NCBI GenBank assembly: GCA_903826405.1
Contig: CAIKEH010000003.1
Location: forward strand, 19,770 to 83,769
From: an uncultured bacterium
GTDB lineage: Bacteria > Bacteroidota > Bacteroidia > Chitinophagales > Chitinophagaceae
Length of the DNA stretch: 64,000 bases
Direction of reading: 5' to 3'
Part shown: one piece after another, positions 34,146-42,443 of the stretch
Numbering within the stretch: the first letter of the stretch is position 1
Layout of the letters: each line of letters opens with the position of its first letter
Translations under genes and position numbers: made by a program
The notes under the pieces: generated by a model
Databases searched by the model: none
What the model was told of the DNA's origin: nothing
Seen by the model: only the letters and a program-made list of their open reading frames with translations

Positions 34146-35408
34146 ATGACCATTCTCCTCAGCAAAGCCAGGATCATAGACCCCCTTTCTCCCCACCATG
34201 GAAAGGTCAAGGATATCCTTATCCGGGACGGCAGGATCGAAAAGGTTTCAGATCAACTTCAGGACACGGTTGATCAGGTCGTCAAAGCTGATGGATTGAC
34301 CGTTTCGCCAGGTTGGGTGGATATATTCACTCACTGTTGCGACCCCGGATCCGAGTTCAAGGAAACGCTTGATTCCGGTGCAGCTGCCGGTGCCGCAGGT
34401 GGATTCACGCATCTTTTCCTCCTACCCAATACACAGCCGGTCATTCAGAACAAAAGCCTGGTAGAATACATATCTGGCAAATCACCCTCCGTTCCGGTCT
34501 CCCTGCATCCTTTGGGCGCAGTAACCCGAAACCTGGAAGGCAGAGACTTGGCAGAGATGTACGACATGAAGGAAAGTGGTGCCATCGCCTTTACAGATGG
34601 ATTACTCCCCATCCAATCTGCCGGCCTCCTGATCAAGGCGTTACAGTATGTCCGCGCATTCCATGGTGTGGTCATTCAACTTCCCGAGGATAAGAGCATT
34701 GCTCCGAACGGAGTGGTTAATGAAGGTGTATTTTCCACTCGAATGGGATTGCCTGGAAAGCCCGCGATGGCCGAAGAGATCATGGTCGAACGGGACATCA
34801 AACTGGCCCGTTACTCGGAATCCCGCTTGCATATCACGGGTATCACCACGGCAAAATCCATTGAATACATCCGCCGTGCCAAGGAATCCGGACTGCAAGT
34901 ATCCTGTTCAGTGACCCCGTATCACCTCTATTTCACCGATGAGGACCTCCTGGATTACGATACCAACCTTAAGGTGAATCTCCCCTTGCGCAGCCGAACG
35001 GATGTTGATGCGCTGCGGGAAGCGGTCATGGATGGAACGATCGATGCAGTCACTTCGCACCACCAACCTCAGGACTGGGACAGCAAGGTCTGCGAATTTG
35101 AATATGCCAAACCGGGAATGGAGGGTCTGGAAACGGTCTTCAGCGTACTGGACAGCATTCACCTGAGTGCTGAACTTATCGTCACGGTCCTATCCCGAGG
35201 TCCACGAAAGATATTCAATTTGCAGGAAGCCGTGATCACGGAAGGCGAAATGGCGGATCTGACCCTTTTCATCCCGGGGATCACTTCCAAATATTCGGAA
35301 AAGGACATCCGCTCCCGCTCAAAAAACAATGCCTTCATCGGAAAGGAACTGACAGGCAAGGTCCTGGGGATTTTCAACAAGGGTAAGTTAAACCTCAATG
35401 CATATTAG
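34146..35408 (+). CDS. Dihydroorotase-like protein with degenerate metal site
   Basis: 420 residues of the dihydroorotase/amidohydrolase family, by PGWVDI, AAGAAGGFTHLFLLPNT, NLEGRDLAEMYDM, LPEDKSI and FEYAKPGMEGLETVF. The metal motif HxH of active enzymes is changed: FTHCCDPG keeps His63 but has Phe61 for the first His and Cys for the Arg that binds substrate. This resembles the PyrC-like pseudo-enzymes common in Bacteroidota and the PyrC' partner of aspartate transcarbamoylase in other bacteria. A catalytic role is doubtful; a structural one in pyrimidine synthesis is possible. The start at 34146 gives the family N-terminus. DUF4199 follows 2 bp later. Confidence 0.88.
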   Translation: MTILLSKARIIDPLSPHHGKVKDILIRDGRIEKVSDQLQDTVDQVVKADGLTVSPGWVDIFTHCCDPGSEFKETLDSGAAAGAAGGFTHLFLLPNTQPVIQNKSLVEYISGKSPSVPVSLHPLGAVTRNLEGRDLAEMYDMKESGAIAFTDGLLPIQSAGLLIKALQYVRAFHGVVIQLPEDKSIAPNGVVNEGVFSTRMGLPGKPAMAEEIMVERDIKLARYSESRLHITGITTAKSIEYIRRAKESGLQVSCSVTPYHLYFTDEDLLDYDTNLKVNLPLRSRTDVDALREAVMDGTIDAVTSHHQPQDWDSKVCEFEYAKPGMEGLETVFSVLDSIHLSAELIVTVLSRGPRKIFNLQEAVITEGEMADLTLFIPGITSKYSEKDIRSRSKNNAFIGKELTGKVLGIFNKGKLNLNAY

Positions 35409-35410
35409 AC

Positions 35411-35920
35411 ATGGAAAAAAAACCAGTTAGTCACATCATCGCAGGCCTGATCGTCAGCTCGGTCATGATCCTTTGCAGTCTGGTGATCAACTTTACGGGA
35501 CAGATCGGCAACCAGACTCTTGGTTATGTCACTTATCTCCTGATGATGGCACTACTCATTTATTTCATCATCCAGCACGGCAAGGCCAATGATGACAACC
35601 AGTCCTTCGGTCAACTATTCACGTATGGTTTCAAGGCTACAGCATTGATCGCTTTGGTCACGGTTGGTTTCAATTTGCTTCTTTTCATCATCTTCCCTGA
35701 TCTTAAGGAAACGGTCATGGATGCCTCTCGGGAACAGATGGTCAAAAGAGGTGGGGTCACGGACCAGCAGATTGAACAAGGTATGGAATTCATGAAAAAG
35801 AACTTTACCATGTTCATGATCATGGGGGGGCTTTTAATGGCTGTCCTATCCGGAGCGATAGGTTCCCTGATCGGCGCGGGCATTGCCAAGAAGAATCCTC
35901 CCTCACCTTTTCAAAAATAA
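35411..35920 (+). CDS. DUF4199 membrane protein
   Basis: 169 residues with four membrane helices (about 8-28, 35-53, 71-92, 138-162) and a charged segment between helices 3 and 4 (KETVMDASREQMVKRGGVTDQQIEQ spread), as in DUF4199. The family is Bacteroidota-specific and usually sits between a dihydroorotase-like gene and a family 2 glycosyltransferase, exactly as here (2 bp and 11 bp spacing). Function unknown; membership in a co-transcribed unit is well supported. Confidence 0.88.
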   Translation: MEKKPVSHIIAGLIVSSVMILCSLVINFTGQIGNQTLGYVTYLLMMALLIYFIIQHGKANDDNQSFGQLFTYGFKATALIALVTVGFNLLLFIIFPDLKETVMDASREQMVKRGGVTDQQIEQGMEFMKKNFTMFMIMGGLLMAVLSGAIGSLIGAGIAKKNPPSPFQK

Positions 35921-35931
35921 GTTTTCAGAAG

Positions 35932-36873
35932 ATGGACCTGAGCATTGTCATACCGCTGAAAGATGAGGAGGAGTCACTCCCGGAACTCAGTGCCTGGATC
36001 CAACAAGTCATGAAGGCCCACCAGTTCAGTTATGAGGTCATCTTCGTGGATGATGGAAGTAGTGACCGTTCCTGGTCCGTCATAGAAGACCTCCGGTCGG
36101 CCGATACCCATATCAAGGCCATCAAATTTCAACGCAATTACGGCAAAAGTGCTGCGCTTCATGAGGCTTTTCGGATCGTTCAGGGGGATGTGGTGATCAC
36201 CATGGATGCCGATCTGCAGGATAGCCCGGAGGAGATCCCCGGCCTTTTTCGTATGCTGCAAGATGGTGGCTTCGACCTGGTCAGCGGTTGGAAAAAGAAA
36301 AGGTACGACAATGTGGTCACGAAGAATCTGCCTTCCAAACTATACAATGCAGTCACCCGTCGCATGTCCGGGATAAAGCTTCATGATTTCAATTGTGGCT
36401 TGAAGGCTTACAGAAGAAAAGTAGTGGGCGATATCGAAGTTTATGGTGAAATGCATCGCTACATCCCTGTCATGGCAAAATGGGCAGGTTATTCCAAGAT
36501 CGGGGAAAAGATTGTTGAACATAGACCAAGAAAATACGGCACCTCCAAGTTCGGCTGGGAACGGTTCATCAACGGATTCCTCGACCTGACCACGATCATG
36601 TTCATCGGAAAGTTCAGCAAAAAGCCGATGCAATTCTTTGGACTCTGGGGCACATTCTGTTTCATCATCGGCCTCGGGTTCAGTGGCTATCTCATCATCT
36701 CCAAATTCATCGATCGGGAGTTCGCACTCACCAACAGGCCGGCTTTCTATCTGGCCATGACCCTGATGATCATTGGCACCCAACTTTTCCTTGCAGGATT
36801 CATTGCGGAAATGATCAGCCGCAATACATCGGAACGCAACAGTTATCTGGTTGAAAAGAAACTGGGCCTCTGA
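35932..36873 (+). CDS. Family 2 glycosyltransferase with C-terminal membrane helices (DPMS/GtrB type)
   Basis: 313 residues. A GT-A catalytic domain starts LSIVIPLKDEEESLPELS and carries VDDGSSDRS, FQRNYGKSAAL and the metal-binding DADLQDSPEEIP. HDFNCGLKAYRR is typical of the polyprenyl-phosphate sugar transferase branch. Two membrane helices lie at about 235-255 and 275-295. These enzymes load a sugar onto undecaprenyl phosphate at the cytoplasmic face. It follows DUF4199 by 11 bp and precedes a second glycosyltransferase, as part of a surface-glycan group. Confidence 0.92.
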   Translation: MDLSIVIPLKDEEESLPELSAWIQQVMKAHQFSYEVIFVDDGSSDRSWSVIEDLRSADTHIKAIKFQRNYGKSAALHEAFRIVQGDVVITMDADLQDSPEEIPGLFRMLQDGGFDLVSGWKKKRYDNVVTKNLPSKLYNAVTRRMSGIKLHDFNCGLKAYRRKVVGDIEVYGEMHRYIPVMAKWAGYSKIGEKIVEHRPRKYGTSKFGWERFINGFLDLTTIMFIGKFSKKPMQFFGLWGTFCFIIGLGFSGYLIISKFIDREFALTNRPAFYLAMTLMIIGTQLFLAGFIAEMISRNTSERNSYLVEKKLGL

Positions 36874-36900
36874 TCATTGACCGGATTATTGACAGGTAAA

Positions 36901-38049
36901 ATGACCGAACCCCGAACGATATACATCCTAGGTCCTGCTTATCCGCTCCGTGGTGGCGGTATGTCTTCTTATAATGAACGACTGGCCAGGGAATTCAACC
37001 TCATGGGGTACGATGCACGTATCATCACTTTCTCCTTGCAATATCCTGGTTTCCTTTTTCCCGGAAAGACTCAGATGTCTACCGAGCCGCCTCCGAAAGA
37101 CCTCAACATTCGGGTTCTGATGAACTCGATCAATCCGATCAACTGGATCAGAGTCGGCACCCTCCTCTCCCGGGAGAAGCCGGATATGGTCGTTGTCAGG
37201 TATTGGCTTCCGTTCATGGGTCCTTGCTTAGGTACCATCATCAGGAAGATACGCAGAAACAAGCATACCCGCATAATATGCATAGCGGATAATATTATTC
37301 CACATGAGAAGCGCATCGGAGACACGCTGTTCACCAAATATTTCACCAGATCGATCGACGGGTTCATCACCATGAGCCGTAAGGTACTGGCAGACCTCAA
37401 AGCGTTCGCTCCATCCAAGCCCTCTCGTTACGTTCCTCACCCGTTGTATGATCATTTCGGCGATCCCATTTCTAAACAGGAAGCAAGGGATCGTCTTGGA
37501 TTGGGAAGTCAAGATAGGATCATCCTCTTCTTCGGATTCATCCGAAAATACAAAGGGCTTGATCTCTTATTCCGGGCAATGGCCGATGATAGGATCAGGT
37601 CAGCGGGGATCCGTCTGATGGTGGCCGGTGAATTTTATGAGCAGGAGCAGACTTACTTGGACCTAGTGAAAGAATTAGGGATTTCTGATTTGCTCATTCT
37701 ACATACGAATTTCATTTCTGACGCCCGGGTGCGGGAATATCTGTGTGCAGCTGATCTGGTCGTACAACCATATCGTCAAGCTACTCAGAGCGGAGTCACC
37801 CCCCTCGCCTATCATTTCAACAAGCCCATGCTGGTCACCCGTGTAGGAGCCCTTCCAGAGATGGTTCCGGACGGGCTGGTGGGTCTTGTTTCAGATCCCG
37901 AACCAACGGCCATTGCTGATGGGATATTGAAGTTCTATGAGCTGGGGGAATCTCACTTTCTGCCCCATATAGAAGCTGAAAAAGAAAAGTACACTTGGTC
38001 GACGATGGTTCGCGCCATTATCCAACTTGCCCATGATATACAGAAGTAA
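36901..38049 (+). CDS. Family 4 glycosyltransferase
   Basis: 382 residues with the two-domain GT-B fold. The N-terminal glycine loop is YPLRGGGMSSYNERLA; the C-terminal domain has ILFFGFIRKYKGLDLL and the nucleotide-binding end VVQPYRQATQSGVTPLAYHFNKP. Start at the ATG at 36901; an in-frame TTG at 36877 adds eight weak residues. Its 3' end overlaps the start of the heptose kinase gene by 17 bp, so it is coupled with the GDP-heptose genes. It could transfer heptose to a surface glycan; this is inference. Confidence 0.9.
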   Translation: MTEPRTIYILGPAYPLRGGGMSSYNERLAREFNLMGYDARIITFSLQYPGFLFPGKTQMSTEPPPKDLNIRVLMNSINPINWIRVGTLLSREKPDMVVVRYWLPFMGPCLGTIIRKIRRNKHTRIICIADNIIPHEKRIGDTLFTKYFTRSIDGFITMSRKVLADLKAFAPSKPSRYVPHPLYDHFGDPISKQEARDRLGLGSQDRIILFFGFIRKYKGLDLLFRAMADDRIRSAGIRLMVAGEFYEQEQTYLDLVKELGISDLLILHTNFISDARVREYLCAADLVVQPYRQATQSGVTPLAYHFNKPMLVTRVGALPEMVPDGLVGLVSDPEPTAIADGILKFYELGESHFLPHIEAEKEKYTWSTMVRAIIQLAHDIQK

Positions 38050-39055
38050 GGCCCCATTACGCATAGGCCTGGCAGGGGGCGGCACTGATGTGAGTCCATA
38101 TTGTGACCGCTATGGGGGAGCTATCCTCAATGCTACTATTTCCCTTCATGCACATGCACATATCGAACAAATCCCGGAGAAGGAGATCATTTTCGTGGCG
38201 GCCGATCGTAACGAGACGGAAACTTGGCCGATAAGAGAACGGCTTCCTCTGACCGGAACTTTGGACCTGCACAAAGGGGTGTACAACCGTATTCTTCAAG
38301 ATCATGGGATTCCTGACTCAGGACTGCGTATAAATAGTTATGTAGATGTGCCTGCTGGATCCGGACTCGGGACTTCAAGCACACTCGTAGTTGCACTTAT
38401 TGGTGCTTTTCGAGAGATGCTTAGCTTGCCACTGGGGGAATATGACATTGCACAATATGCCTATTCCATCGAACGAAATGATCTGGGATTAGCCGGAGGC
38501 CGTCAGGATCAATATGCTGCAACATTTGGGGACTTCAATTTCATGGAGTTTTTCGGGTCAGAGAAAATGATCATCAATCCATTGCGGATCAAAACGGAAT
38601 ATTTGCACGAGGTGGAGAACAACCTCCTGCTATACTATACGGACTTAAGCCGGGAGTCTGCTTCCATAATCCGCGAGCAACAACAGAACGTTGAAGATAA
38701 CTATCACATTGCCATTGAGGCCATGCACCAGCTCAAAGAACAGAGTCTGATGATGAAGGATGCCCTGCTTCGTGGTCAATTAGACCGGATCGGTGACATC
38801 CTGGATTTCGGTTTCCGATGCAAGCGGAAAATGGCGAGAGAAATCTCGAATGATGCCATCGAAGAAATTTATGAGTCGGCTTTGGCATCTGGAGCATCTG
38901 GAGGCAAGATCTCCGGTGCCGGTGGCGGTGGTTTCATGATTTTCTACTGTCCAGGAACTTCACGTCATGCGGTCAGTACAGCTTTGTGTAAATTTGGTGG
39001 TCAGATCAAAGACTATTCTTTTACCAAATACGGGTTGACCACCTGGACTTCTTGA
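38033..39055 (+). CDS. hddA: D-glycero-alpha-D-manno-heptose 7-phosphate kinase (GHMP family)
   Basis: 340 residues. The GHMP kinase family is marked by SKAPLRIGLAGGGTDVSPY at the start, the ATP loop VPAGSGLGTSSTLVVAL, and the C-terminal GGKISGAGGGGFMIFY. This start motif is typical of HddA, which makes heptose 1,7-bisphosphate. The neighbours gmhA, hddC and gmhB complete the route to GDP-heptose and support the assignment over other sugar kinases such as fucokinase. Start ATG at 38033, overlapping the glycosyltransferase; a TTG six bases earlier is also in frame. Confidence 0.9.
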   Translation: MIYRSKAPLRIGLAGGGTDVSPYCDRYGGAILNATISLHAHAHIEQIPEKEIIFVAADRNETETWPIRERLPLTGTLDLHKGVYNRILQDHGIPDSGLRINSYVDVPAGSGLGTSSTLVVALIGAFREMLSLPLGEYDIAQYAYSIERNDLGLAGGRQDQYAATFGDFNFMEFFGSEKMIINPLRIKTEYLHEVENNLLLYYTDLSRESASIIREQQQNVEDNYHIAIEAMHQLKEQSLMMKDALLRGQLDRIGDILDFGFRCKRKMAREISNDAIEEIYESALASGASGGKISGAGGGGFMIFYCPGTSRHAVSTALCKFGGQIKDYSFTKYGLTTWTS

Positions 39056-39108
39056 ACCTTTCTTATAAGCAAATTGAACCTTGGAAATAAGGTATATAAT
39101 TCCTGCAC

Positions 39109-39687
39109 ATGCAACAAAAAATAAAAGATATCATTTCGGCATCCATGGCCGTGAAGCAACAGATCCTTCAGGATGAATCCATGGTGGAAAAACTTGAAGA
39201 AGCGGTGGGGATCATGGTAAAGGCATTGAAAGCGGGGAATCGCTTATGGTTTTGTGGAAATGGCGGAAGTGCAGCCGATGCACAACATCTGGCCGCTGAA
39301 TTCAGTGGGCGGTTCTATATGGACAGGGATGCCCTTCCTGCAGAGGCACTTCATTGCAATACTTCGTACTTGACCGCTGTCGCCAATGATTATTCCTATG
39401 ATGTCGTTTATTCCAGGTTGGTGAAAGGGATCACCCAGCCCGGTGACGTCCTGGTAGGGCTGTCCACATCCGGGAATTCTGGTAATATCGTCAAGGCATT
39501 TGAAACCGCCAGGGAAAAAGGGGTCATCACCATGGGTTTCACCGGATCAACCGGCGGCAAAATGAAGGAACTCAGCGACCTGCTTTTCAATGTTCCTTCC
39601 ATGGACACCCCACGAATACAAGAATCCCACATCCTGCTGGGTCACATCATATGCCAATTCTCCGAGGAAAAATATTTCGCTTCCTGA
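39109..39687 (+). CDS. gmhA: Sedoheptulose 7-phosphate isomerase
   Basis: 192 residues, the normal size. It converts sedoheptulose 7-phosphate to D-glycero-D-manno-heptose 7-phosphate, the first step of heptose synthesis. SIS-domain blocks are CGNGGSAADAQHLAAEFSGRF, VGLSTSGNSGNIVKAFE and the C-terminal ESHILLGHIIC. It lies between hddA (53 bp) and hddC (9 bp). Given hddA and hddC it should feed the GDP- and not the ADP-heptose branch. Confidence 0.95.
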   Translation: MQQKIKDIISASMAVKQQILQDESMVEKLEEAVGIMVKALKAGNRLWFCGNGGSAADAQHLAAEFSGRFYMDRDALPAEALHCNTSYLTAVANDYSYDVVYSRLVKGITQPGDVLVGLSTSGNSGNIVKAFETAREKGVITMGFTGSTGGKMKELSDLLFNVPSMDTPRIQESHILLGHIICQFSEEKYFAS

Positions 39688-39696
39688 ACATAGACC

Positions 39697-40407
39697 ATGC
39701 AGAAACATTTGAATGAAGCGATCATTCTGGCCGGAGGATTGGGAACTCGCCTCAGGTCTGTTCTTCCGGATTTGCCGAAAGCCATGGCTCCAGTGGCAGG
39801 TAGACCATTCCTTTCCTGGATCCTTGATCGAATTATAAAGCAAGGAATCTCCCGTGTCATTTTGTCGATCGGATACAGGCACGAATCCATCATAGATCAT
39901 GTACTGAAAAATCATGCTCATCAAAATATCGTTTTTTGTGTCGAAGATGAACCTCTCGGCACTGGAGGTGGCATCCGGAAAGCATGTCAGATGGCAGTGG
40001 ATGAACATGTATTGGTTTTGAATGGGGATACGTTTTTTGATGTTGACCTGGTGAATCTGAATAATTTCCATCTGTTGAAAAATACCATATGCACATTATC
40101 CCTGAAGCCCATGAAGGATTTCGATCGATATGGTATCGTTGAGATCGATGAAAAGGGAGAGGTCACTGGATTTCGGGAAAAACAAGCATGCTCAGCTGGA
40201 CTTATAAATGGCGGAGTATATCTCCTCGATCGCAACCAATATCTTTCACAAAGTTTGCCTGGTAAATTCTCCTTTGAAAAGGATTATCTTGAACCCCGGG
40301 TCAGTAAACAAAAGTTTTACGGATTCAGGCAGGATGGATATTTCATAGATATTGGCACACTTGAAGATTATGAAAGAGCCCAATTAGAGATACCTGCTCT
40401 GTTTTAA
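39697..40407 (+). CDS. hddC: D-glycero-alpha-D-manno-heptose 1-phosphate guanylyltransferase
   Basis: 236 residues of the nucleotidyltransferase (GT-A-like) fold. The nucleotide-binding loop ILAGGLGTRLRSVLPDLPKAMAPV, the sugar site VLNGDTFFDVD, and LEPRVSKQKFYGFRQDGYFIDIGTLEDYERA fit HddC, which joins heptose 1-phosphate and GTP to GDP-heptose. The assignment relies on its place between gmhA and gmhB with hddA upstream; on sequence alone a mannose or glucose 1-phosphate transferase would also be possible. Confidence 0.88.
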   Translation: MQKHLNEAIILAGGLGTRLRSVLPDLPKAMAPVAGRPFLSWILDRIIKQGISRVILSIGYRHESIIDHVLKNHAHQNIVFCVEDEPLGTGGGIRKACQMAVDEHVLVLNGDTFFDVDLVNLNNFHLLKNTICTLSLKPMKDFDRYGIVEIDEKGEVTGFREKQACSAGLINGGVYLLDRNQYLSQSLPGKFSFEKDYLEPRVSKQKFYGFRQDGYFIDIGTLEDYERAQLEIPALF

Positions 40408-40464
40408 GAGTTCATTGTACCCGAAAATTTGTCCATTCGCTGATCATAAAAAGCATGTTCTGAA

Positions 40465-41010
40465 ATGGATCTTAAAAAAATAGACAAGAACTGGACTTTG
40501 TTTCTGGATCGTGATGGCGTGATCAATGTCGAGAAGGATATGAACTATATTCTCCATCGGGGTGAGTTCGTTTTCAATCCCGGGGCCTTGGAGGCGATGC
40601 GCCATTTTGCAGAGAAATTCAGTCGAATTTTTGTGGTCACCAACCAGAAAGGAGTCGGTAAGGGTTTGATGACTTCCAACGACCTGGAGGATATCCATTC
40701 CCATATGATGGATCAGATCGAAAGCGCTGGTGGGAGGATCGACAGGATCTATTATTGTGCGGACCTGGATAATGGCAGCCCCAATAGGAAGCCGAATCCC
40801 GGCATGGGTCTGCTCGCCAAGGAGGATTTTCCAGCCACAGACTTCACTCGCTCTGTCATGGTAGGAAATACCATGAGCGATATGCAATTCGGCAGGAATC
40901 TGGACATGTACACTATTTTCATTCCTTCCACCAAACCGATGCCTGAACTTCCTCATCCTCTAGTGGACCTGGTCATACCAAGCCTTCTAGCTCTGGCCAA
41001 AGCTTTGTGA
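40465..41010 (+). CDS. gmhB: Heptose 1,7-bisphosphate 7-phosphatase (HAD family)
   Basis: 181 residues. HAD motifs: FLDRDGVIN (nucleophile Asp), FVVTNQKGVGKG (motif II Thr), RKPNPGMGLL (Lys) and VGNTMSDMQFG (motif IV). This is the histidinol-phosphatase/GmhB type. The zinc-binding cysteine set of E. coli GmhB is largely missing (YYCADLDNGSPNRKP has one Cys), as in the zinc-free forms. It removes the 7-phosphate before HddC acts. It closes the heptose set, 57 bp after hddC. Confidence 0.9.
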   Translation: MDLKKIDKNWTLFLDRDGVINVEKDMNYILHRGEFVFNPGALEAMRHFAEKFSRIFVVTNQKGVGKGLMTSNDLEDIHSHMMDQIESAGGRIDRIYYCADLDNGSPNRKPNPGMGLLAKEDFPATDFTRSVMVGNTMSDMQFGRNLDMYTIFIPSTKPMPELPHPLVDLVIPSLLALAKAL

Positions 41011-41062
41011 AATTCTTTACGGGCATCATTTTTTCACGGAACTTTACAGCATATCCATCATC

Positions 41063-42040
41063 ATGAACAGGACCAGATCCCTACTCCGGAATATCCTCTT
41101 TTTCACCCTGCTTTCCTTATCAACCAGGTCGCAACAAATTCAACCCGGCGGAATAAAGGAACTGCATGCGAGGGAAGACTCCTTAAAACTGGTCTGTGAA
41201 AAGATCATCAATGCCCGTGAATCCGCTGAACGGTTCCGGGCGGACAGCCAATTTACCCGTATGCTGGTTCGTGCACTCAAGGTGGACCACTCCTTTCAGT
41301 TTCCTTTCGATTCCCTGTCCACCATATCGAGACTGTATGCGCCAGATAGCAGTTTCCGCATATTCACCTGGCAGGTTGTTCGTGATGAAGGGATGCACCG
41401 TCGGCATGGTACCATACAAATGCGGACACCTGATGGGAGCCTGAAACTTTACCCTCTGATAGATAGGTCATTTCTGATACATGATCAAGCGGACACGATC
41501 AGTGGTCATGATTGGTGGATAGGAGCCATTTATTACAAGATCATCCTAAAAAAATATCAGGGTATACCATATTATACCTTGCTCGGCTATGATGAAAATA
41601 CCATCAGGAGTACAAAAAAAAGGATCGAGGTGCTCAGTTTTGATGCTTCAGGCAAGCCCGTATTCGGTGGTCGATTCTTCACATTTCCCAACGATACCTT
41701 GCGAAAGGCCGATCAATCCCGTTTCTGGATCGAGTATAAGAAGGATGGTAATGCTCGAATGCAATTTGATGAGGATAAGGACATGATCCTGTATGAACAC
41801 CTGATCTCCGAGACCAATGAGCCTAACAAGAAGTACACCTATATTCCGGATGGCGATTATGAGGGTTTCCAATGGAAGGATGGAAAATGGGTCCACATCG
41901 AGAAGGTATTCACATTCAAATTACAGGATGGTCAGGCCCCAGTAGGGAATCCACAACAGGAAAATAAATTCGGGGAGATAAGGCCTGATACCCCTGCTGC
42001 TCCGGTGAAAAAAGTCAAGTCGAAAGGGAGTGGTGTTTGA
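41063..42040 (+). CDS. Exported protein of unknown function
   Basis: 325 residues with a signal peptide (RSLLRNILFFTLLSLSTRSQ). The mature part is strand-rich with aromatic and charged residues (FRIFTWQVVRD, HDWWIGAIYYKIILKKYQGIPYYTLLGYDEN, KYTYIPDGDYEGFQWKDGKWVHIE) and ends in a Pro/Lys-rich tail. No catalytic motif or known family was recognised; similar proteins seem limited to this phylum. It follows gmhB by 52 bp and ends 3 bp from a convergent gene. A link to the glycan genes is possible by position only. Confidence 0.7.
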   Translation: MNRTRSLLRNILFFTLLSLSTRSQQIQPGGIKELHAREDSLKLVCEKIINARESAERFRADSQFTRMLVRALKVDHSFQFPFDSLSTISRLYAPDSSFRIFTWQVVRDEGMHRRHGTIQMRTPDGSLKLYPLIDRSFLIHDQADTISGHDWWIGAIYYKIILKKYQGIPYYTLLGYDENTIRSTKKRIEVLSFDASGKPVFGGRFFTFPNDTLRKADQSRFWIEYKKDGNARMQFDEDKDMILYEHLISETNEPNKKYTYIPDGDYEGFQWKDGKWVHIEKVFTFKLQDGQAPVGNPQQENKFGEIRPDTPAAPVKKVKSKGSGV

Positions 42041-42043
42041 ATT

Positions 42044-42421
42044 TCATTTTCCCGTATCAACGAGAAAGGTGCCCAGGTCGATCTGCTCTCCCTCCCCCAT
42101 CCTGAATTCCTCCATGGCTTTGATGTCGTGCATGACCTGGCTTCGGAATACAAGTAATTCTTTTCTGTACACGGCAAAGTAAAAATCCAGGGAATTTTCA
42201 TGGATGACCGGATTCCTCTTCATCTGTGAAGGATTAAAGATGATCTTGGCCCGGCCATCATGATCAACTCCGGACTCTCCCAGAAAATCATCTTCAAAAA
42301 AATCTTTGTCGTAAAGCCTGACTTTGTAGTCCTGACCATGAAGTGGCTTATCGGATCCCTTCTCAATGAGCCTCGCGATCACTTCGATGTTCATGTCACG
42401 GGTTAGATCCAGCCTGGGCAT
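42044..42421 (-). CDS. Small beta-rich protein, C2/transthyretin-like
   Basis: 125 residues, no signal peptide. Strands such as MNIEVIARLIEKG, YKVRLYDKDFFEDDFLGES and GRAKIIFNPSQM suggest a small beta-sandwich; the KVRLYDKDFFEDDFLG stretch recalls the calcium loop of C2 domains. The start at 42421 (MPRLDLTRD) lies 23 bp past the lepA stop; the frame also opens at 42451 inside lepA. It is probably co-transcribed with lepA. Function unknown. Confidence 0.65.
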   Translation of the reverse strand: MPRLDLTRDMNIEVIARLIEKGSDKPLHGQDYKVRLYDKDFFEDDFLGESGVDHDGRAKIIFNPSQMKRNPVIHENSLDFYFAVYRKELLVFRSQVMHDIKAMEEFRMGEGEQIDLGTFLVDTGK

Positions 42422-42443
42422 ATGGTTGGTGTTTTGTTGGCGT

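Noticed and set aside
36874..36900. TTG start for the second glycosyltransferase
   Set aside because: The ATG at 36901 gives the family N-terminus; the added residues are unlike the family.
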